Of a stretch of 27,007 bases of DNA, positions 24,225-27,007 are shown in pieces (the first letter of the stretch is position 1; each line of letters starts with the position of its first letter). The position numbers were made by a program, and so were the translations under genes. Under the pieces are notes generated by a model. That model was not told the origin of the DNA and ran no database searches. It was given only the letters and a program-made list of their open reading frames with translations. The stretch covers positions 1 to 27,007 of the forward strand of contig JAQGOE010000247.1 in NCBI GenBank assembly GCA_028293725.1, read 5' to 3'. The DNA comes from Gammaproteobacteria bacterium (GTDB taxonomy: Bacteria > Pseudomonadota > Gammaproteobacteria > Steroidobacterales > Steroidobacteraceae).

Positions 24225-27007
24225 CGCCGTCGAACCACTGCGGGCCGAAGGCCTTCTGCCGTGGCCATATCTCATCCAACGTATCGGCACTGTAAAGCCG
24301 GCCGTTCTGCATGACCTCGGCGATCGCCCTGCTGTCGCGGATGTCCTGCCGCGGATCCTTGCTCAGGATGACCAGGTCGGCAAACTTTCCAGGCTCGATG
24401 CTGCCGAGCTCGCTCGCACGGCCTATCGCCGTCGCCGAGCCGATGGTGCCGGCGCGAAGGGCTTCCGTGGGAGTCATACCGCCCTGCACGTACGCCTCCA
24501 TCTCCCAATGGAAACCGACACCCGGTATTTCGCCGTGCGACCCGATCGCCACCACCCCGCCGGCGCGCTGGATCCTGGCGAGATCGCCAGCGATCGCCGG
24601 GTAGAGCATCGTGGCAGGATCCGTCCAGGTCCGTGTCAGTACCGACTGCGCGGCCACACTGTATGGCCTGAATCGCATGAACTTCCGGTCGCTCAGGGGG
24701 TGATCGCGGACGACAAAGTCGTCCTGCGCAGGCGAGCCGCCGTTCTTGATCTGCAAGGTCGCGTCATAGCTGGTCTGGCTGCGCGCGACGAGCTCCACGA
24801 CGTCCCGATAGATCGGCGTGGCCAGCGAGTGCTCGTTACCCGCATAGCCGTCCATGATCTGACTCAGATCCAACTTCAACGACAGCGAGCCCTCCGTCGT
24901 CGGCATCATGCCCATTTCCGCCGCCGCCTGAATGAGCCATTCGCGCTGGCGGCGGTTGCCGATGAGGTATTCCTTGATATTGTGCGTACGGTAGTGGTCG
25001 CGGTAACGGCTGAGGAGCGACCGGGCCTCATCGAGTGAGGCGATGCGGTTATAGGAGAACAACGCAGTTCCCGTGCTCGGAACACGCGCACCGGTCGCCA
25101 GGCCGGCGTCGATCATGTCCTGGTAGGCGAACATGTCGATGCTGAGCGTCGAGGGATCGAAGGAAGTCGTAACACCATCGGCGAGGCGTGCGGCGAGACC
25201 CCAGGGGTGGACAGACAATACATCGCGACGAATGTCAGAGACGTGATCGTGGATGTCGATGAAGCCCGGCAGGATGGTTTTGCCGGCGACGTCCCGTACG
25301 GTTGTGTTGGGTGGTACCTTTTCTGTCCCGATGGGACCCACGGCAACGATGCGGCCGTCGCGTACCAGAATCTCGGAGTGCTCGATGACTTCGTCGCCGT
25401 GCATGGTGATGGCGCGGGCGCCGCGTAGGAGCAGCGTGCCTCGAGGGTTATCGCGAGGGACTGTTACGACGGCGTCGAAGGATTGGATATGGAATGCAGC
25501 AGCATCGGCTGACCACCCCGGCTGATCGGCCGGGTTCAGTCGGACATCGGCCAAGGGACGGCGATAAAACGTCGAGCCCACTGCCCATGTGATCGTGCGC
25601 CCTGCGTCGGCCCATTCGAAGAAGTCCGCTCCAACGTTGGTTATGCGCCGGTGGCGCACTCCAGGTCGGGACAAGTCCAACGGCTGCCCCGGCGGTGGCG
25701 CTTCCACCACATGTAACTGCTGCGCAATGAGTGCCAACATCCAATGGCCGTCCGGACTGATACGGCTATCATCCACAGCCGCCGTGTTGTCCATGAAGTA
25801 CCAACCCGGGCCGCGCACCTCGAGCGGGGGCTGGGTGCTTCCATTGCGCAAGTCCACCGGGGTCAGGCCGGTTGCTGTCCGCACGTACACCACATCCTTC
25901 GACGGACCGAAGTGCGGCTTGCCACCGAGCTGGCCCGCGTAGATGACTTTCTCCGGTCCACCGGACAGTGGCCACTCGACCAGCTGCGCCTCGCGAACCT
26001 GGCCGAACTCCATGCCCAGGTTGAGCCGGCCCTGATTGCTGGAACGCACGGCGAGTATGGATTGGCCGTCGGGGGTGAATATGGGGCGGGTGTAGTAAGC
26101 CGACGGCGTGTGGCTCAACTGGCGCGGGGCACCGCCTGCCAGATCCGCGATCCAAACTGCTCCGGCATCCTCCTCGGTCCAGGTAATGAAGGCGACGCGA
26201 TGTCCATCCGGGGACCAACTCGGGTGGAACTCCGAGCCCTCGCCTGATGTCAGCCGATGCGGCTTCGAATGACCACCCAACGGCATGACGTACACATGGC
26301 CGAGCGCCGAAAACGCGAGCTGCTTGCCGTCCGGCGCTTGCTCCGGCGTCTGGATGAGCCGCGCCCGCACCGGACCGGTCTCCTGTTTGATCGCCACCCG
26401 CGTCTGCGGCCCGAGTGAAACATCGACTGCGGCCGTGAACGGAATCGGCACAACCGCACCACCCTCGAGAGGAACCTTTTCCAGCTTACCGCGACGGCTC
26501 AGAATCAACGCCTGGCCGTCGGGAGTGAACGCGTAACGCGGCACCAGGTCTTGCCAGCTTTGTGCCTGGATCTGGTCATGTTGAATCGGGAAGGCCAGCC
26601 AACGGTCGGCGCCCGTCGCCAGGTCGCGTATGCGCAACCCCGTTTGCCCCTCTAAACGGGTCGCATAAACCAACCGTTTGCCGTCGGGCGATAACGCCGG
26701 CCGAAAATACGGAACAGGAAAGGATCGCTTGCCCGGTCCGCCAGGCTCCGGCAACAGGGTCTCCTCCGCGCCCGTGTGCACATTGCGACGTACGATTGAC
26801 CAATCATCGATACCACCATTGAGGTCGGAGGTGCCGGTGCGCCGCGAGAAATACAGCTGCTGCCCATCTGGAGAGACTACGGCGCCGAGGCTGCTCACTC
26901 CACTGTCCCGCGGCTGGCCCGCGGCCTTCACCGGAACGATTAGAGTCTCGGTGCCATCGAGGTCGTAGCGCCACAGCTCGTAGTTATCAACGGACCAGGA
27001 AAACCGG
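24196..27007 (-). CDS. TolB-type beta-propeller amidohydrolase, N-terminus beyond the window
   Basis: The frame is open to the right edge (RFSWSVDNYELWRYDLDG at the edge), so the first part of the gene is missing. At least 936 residues are present. The first half carries many WD40-like/TolB propeller repeats, each with a [S/T/A]PDG turn followed by a strand (SPDGQQLYFSRR, SPDGKRLVYATR, TPDGQALILSRR, SPDGHRVAFITW). The second half is an amidohydrolase: LLLRGARAITMHGDEVIEHS, DGRIVAVGPIG, the metal motif GFIDIHDH (about 25242-25268), IGSHGEIPGVGFHWEMEAY, and the standard ending GSIEPGKFADLVILSKDP. Proteins of this build are large, usually exported hydrolases of unknown substrate. The final residues and stop come from the 33-base repeat, so the native end may have been altered. 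It is convergent with pirin. Confidence 0.9.
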   Translation of the reverse strand, partial: RFSWSVDNYELWRYDLDGTETLIVPVKAAGQPRDSGVSSLGAVVSPDGQQLYFSRRTGTSDLNGGIDDWSIVRRNVHTGAEETLLPEPGGPGKRSFPVPYFRPALSPDGKRLVYATRLEGQTGLRIRDLATGADRWLAFPIQHDQIQAQSWQDLVPRYAFTPDGQALILSRRGKLEKVPLEGGAVVPIPFTAAVDVSLGPQTRVAIKQETGPVRARLIQTPEQAPDGKQLAFSALGHVYVMPLGGHSKPHRLTSGEGSEFHPSWSPDGHRVAFITWTEEDAGAVWIADLAGGAPRQLSHTPSAYYTRPIFTPDGQSILAVRSSNQGRLNLGMEFGQVREAQLVEWPLSGGPEKVIYAGQLGGKPHFGPSKDVVYVRTATGLTPVDLRNGSTQPPLEVRGPGWYFMDNTAAVDDSRISPDGHWMLALIAQQLHVVEAPPPGQPLDLSRPGVRHRRITNVGADFFEWADAGRTITWAVGSTFYRRPLADVRLNPADQPGWSADAAAFHIQSFDAVVTVPRDNPRGTLLLRGARAITMHGDEVIEHSEILVRDGRIVAVGPIGTEKVPPNTTVRDVAGKTILPGFIDIHDHVSDIRRDVLSVHPWGLAARLADGVTTSFDPSTLSIDMFAYQDMIDAGLATGARVPSTGTALFSYNRIASLDEARSLLSRYRDHYRTHNIKEYLIGNRRQREWLIQAAAEMGMMPTTEGSLSLKLDLSQIMDGYAGNEHSLATPIYRDVVELVARSQTSYDATLQIKNGGSPAQDDFVVRDHPLSDRKFMRFRPYSVAAQSVLTRTWTDPATMLYPAIAGDLARIQRAGGVVAIGSHGEIPGVGFHWEMEAYVQGGMTPTEALRAGTIGSATAIGRASELGSIEPGKFADLVILSKDPRQDIRDSRAIAEVMQNGRLYSADTLDEIWPRQKAFGPQWFDGDGNPGEQSK

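Noticed and set aside
24067..25038. 323-codon open frame on the plus strand over the pirin end and amidohydrolase
   Set aside because: It reads antisense through the conserved amidohydrolase domain and out of frame through pirin; no domain is visible.
1..27007. CRISPR arrays, tRNA or rRNA genes
   Set aside because: No regularly spaced repeats, cloverleaf-like sequences or rRNA-like stretches were seen on reading the window.

Overview
The window is GC-rich, densely coded DNA of a proteobacterium, seen in its RND/TolC-type outer-membrane exporters, lipoproteins with lipoboxes, and AraC, LysR and HxlR regulators. The gene mix (two RND tripartite pumps, a large TolB-propeller amidohydrolase, CoA-ester enzymes) suggests a soil or water gammaproteobacterium with a broad detoxification repertoire. 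That placement is an inference and the genus cannot be read from the sequence. No rRNA, tRNA, CRISPR array, transposase or phage gene was seen. No gene-free stretch exceeds 300 bases.

Region A (1-2265) is a stress-type cluster on the minus strand: the start of an HdeD-like membrane protein, a small lipoprotein and a short CPA2 cation/proton antiporter. Two FNR/Anr-like boxes (771-784 and 2087-2100) sit at activating distance from the lipoprotein and antiporter starts. A frameshifted, truncated BON-domain gene (2139-2265) runs into the 3' end of the next operon and marks an old rearrangement joint.

Region B (2252-9137) is a complete tripartite RND efflux operon on the minus strand (pump 8092-4946, adaptor 4899-3700, outer-membrane lipoprotein 3694-2252). 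A LysR regulator is divergent from it at 8217-9137.

Region C (9094-18723) is the most unusual part. It is a tightly packed minus-strand operon: polysaccharide deacetylase-like protein, DoxX-like membrane protein, a 792-residue protein joining an ABC-type periplasmic substrate-binding domain to a TolC channel, a lipoprotein adaptor and a second RND pump. An AraC regulator lies upstream, with a two-turn direct repeat between it and the operon. The binding-protein/TolC fusion inside an RND operon is the best candidate here for an undescribed arrangement.

Region D (18837-22598) holds a secreted SnoaL-like protein, an alpha/beta hydrolase broken by a one-base frameshift, a crotonase-fold protein lacking both classical catalytic glutamates, and a divergent CoA-transferase preceded by an A8G8 run. 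These suggest acyl-CoA or organic-acid metabolism.

Region E (22648-27007) has an HxlR regulator, an internally deleted FMN-reductase remnant, a pirin and the C-terminal part of a propeller/amidohydrolase protein. A 33-base exact direct repeat links the CoA-transferase coding region to the 3' end of the amidohydrolase gene. With the broken genes nearby, it points to recent local DNA rearrangement.
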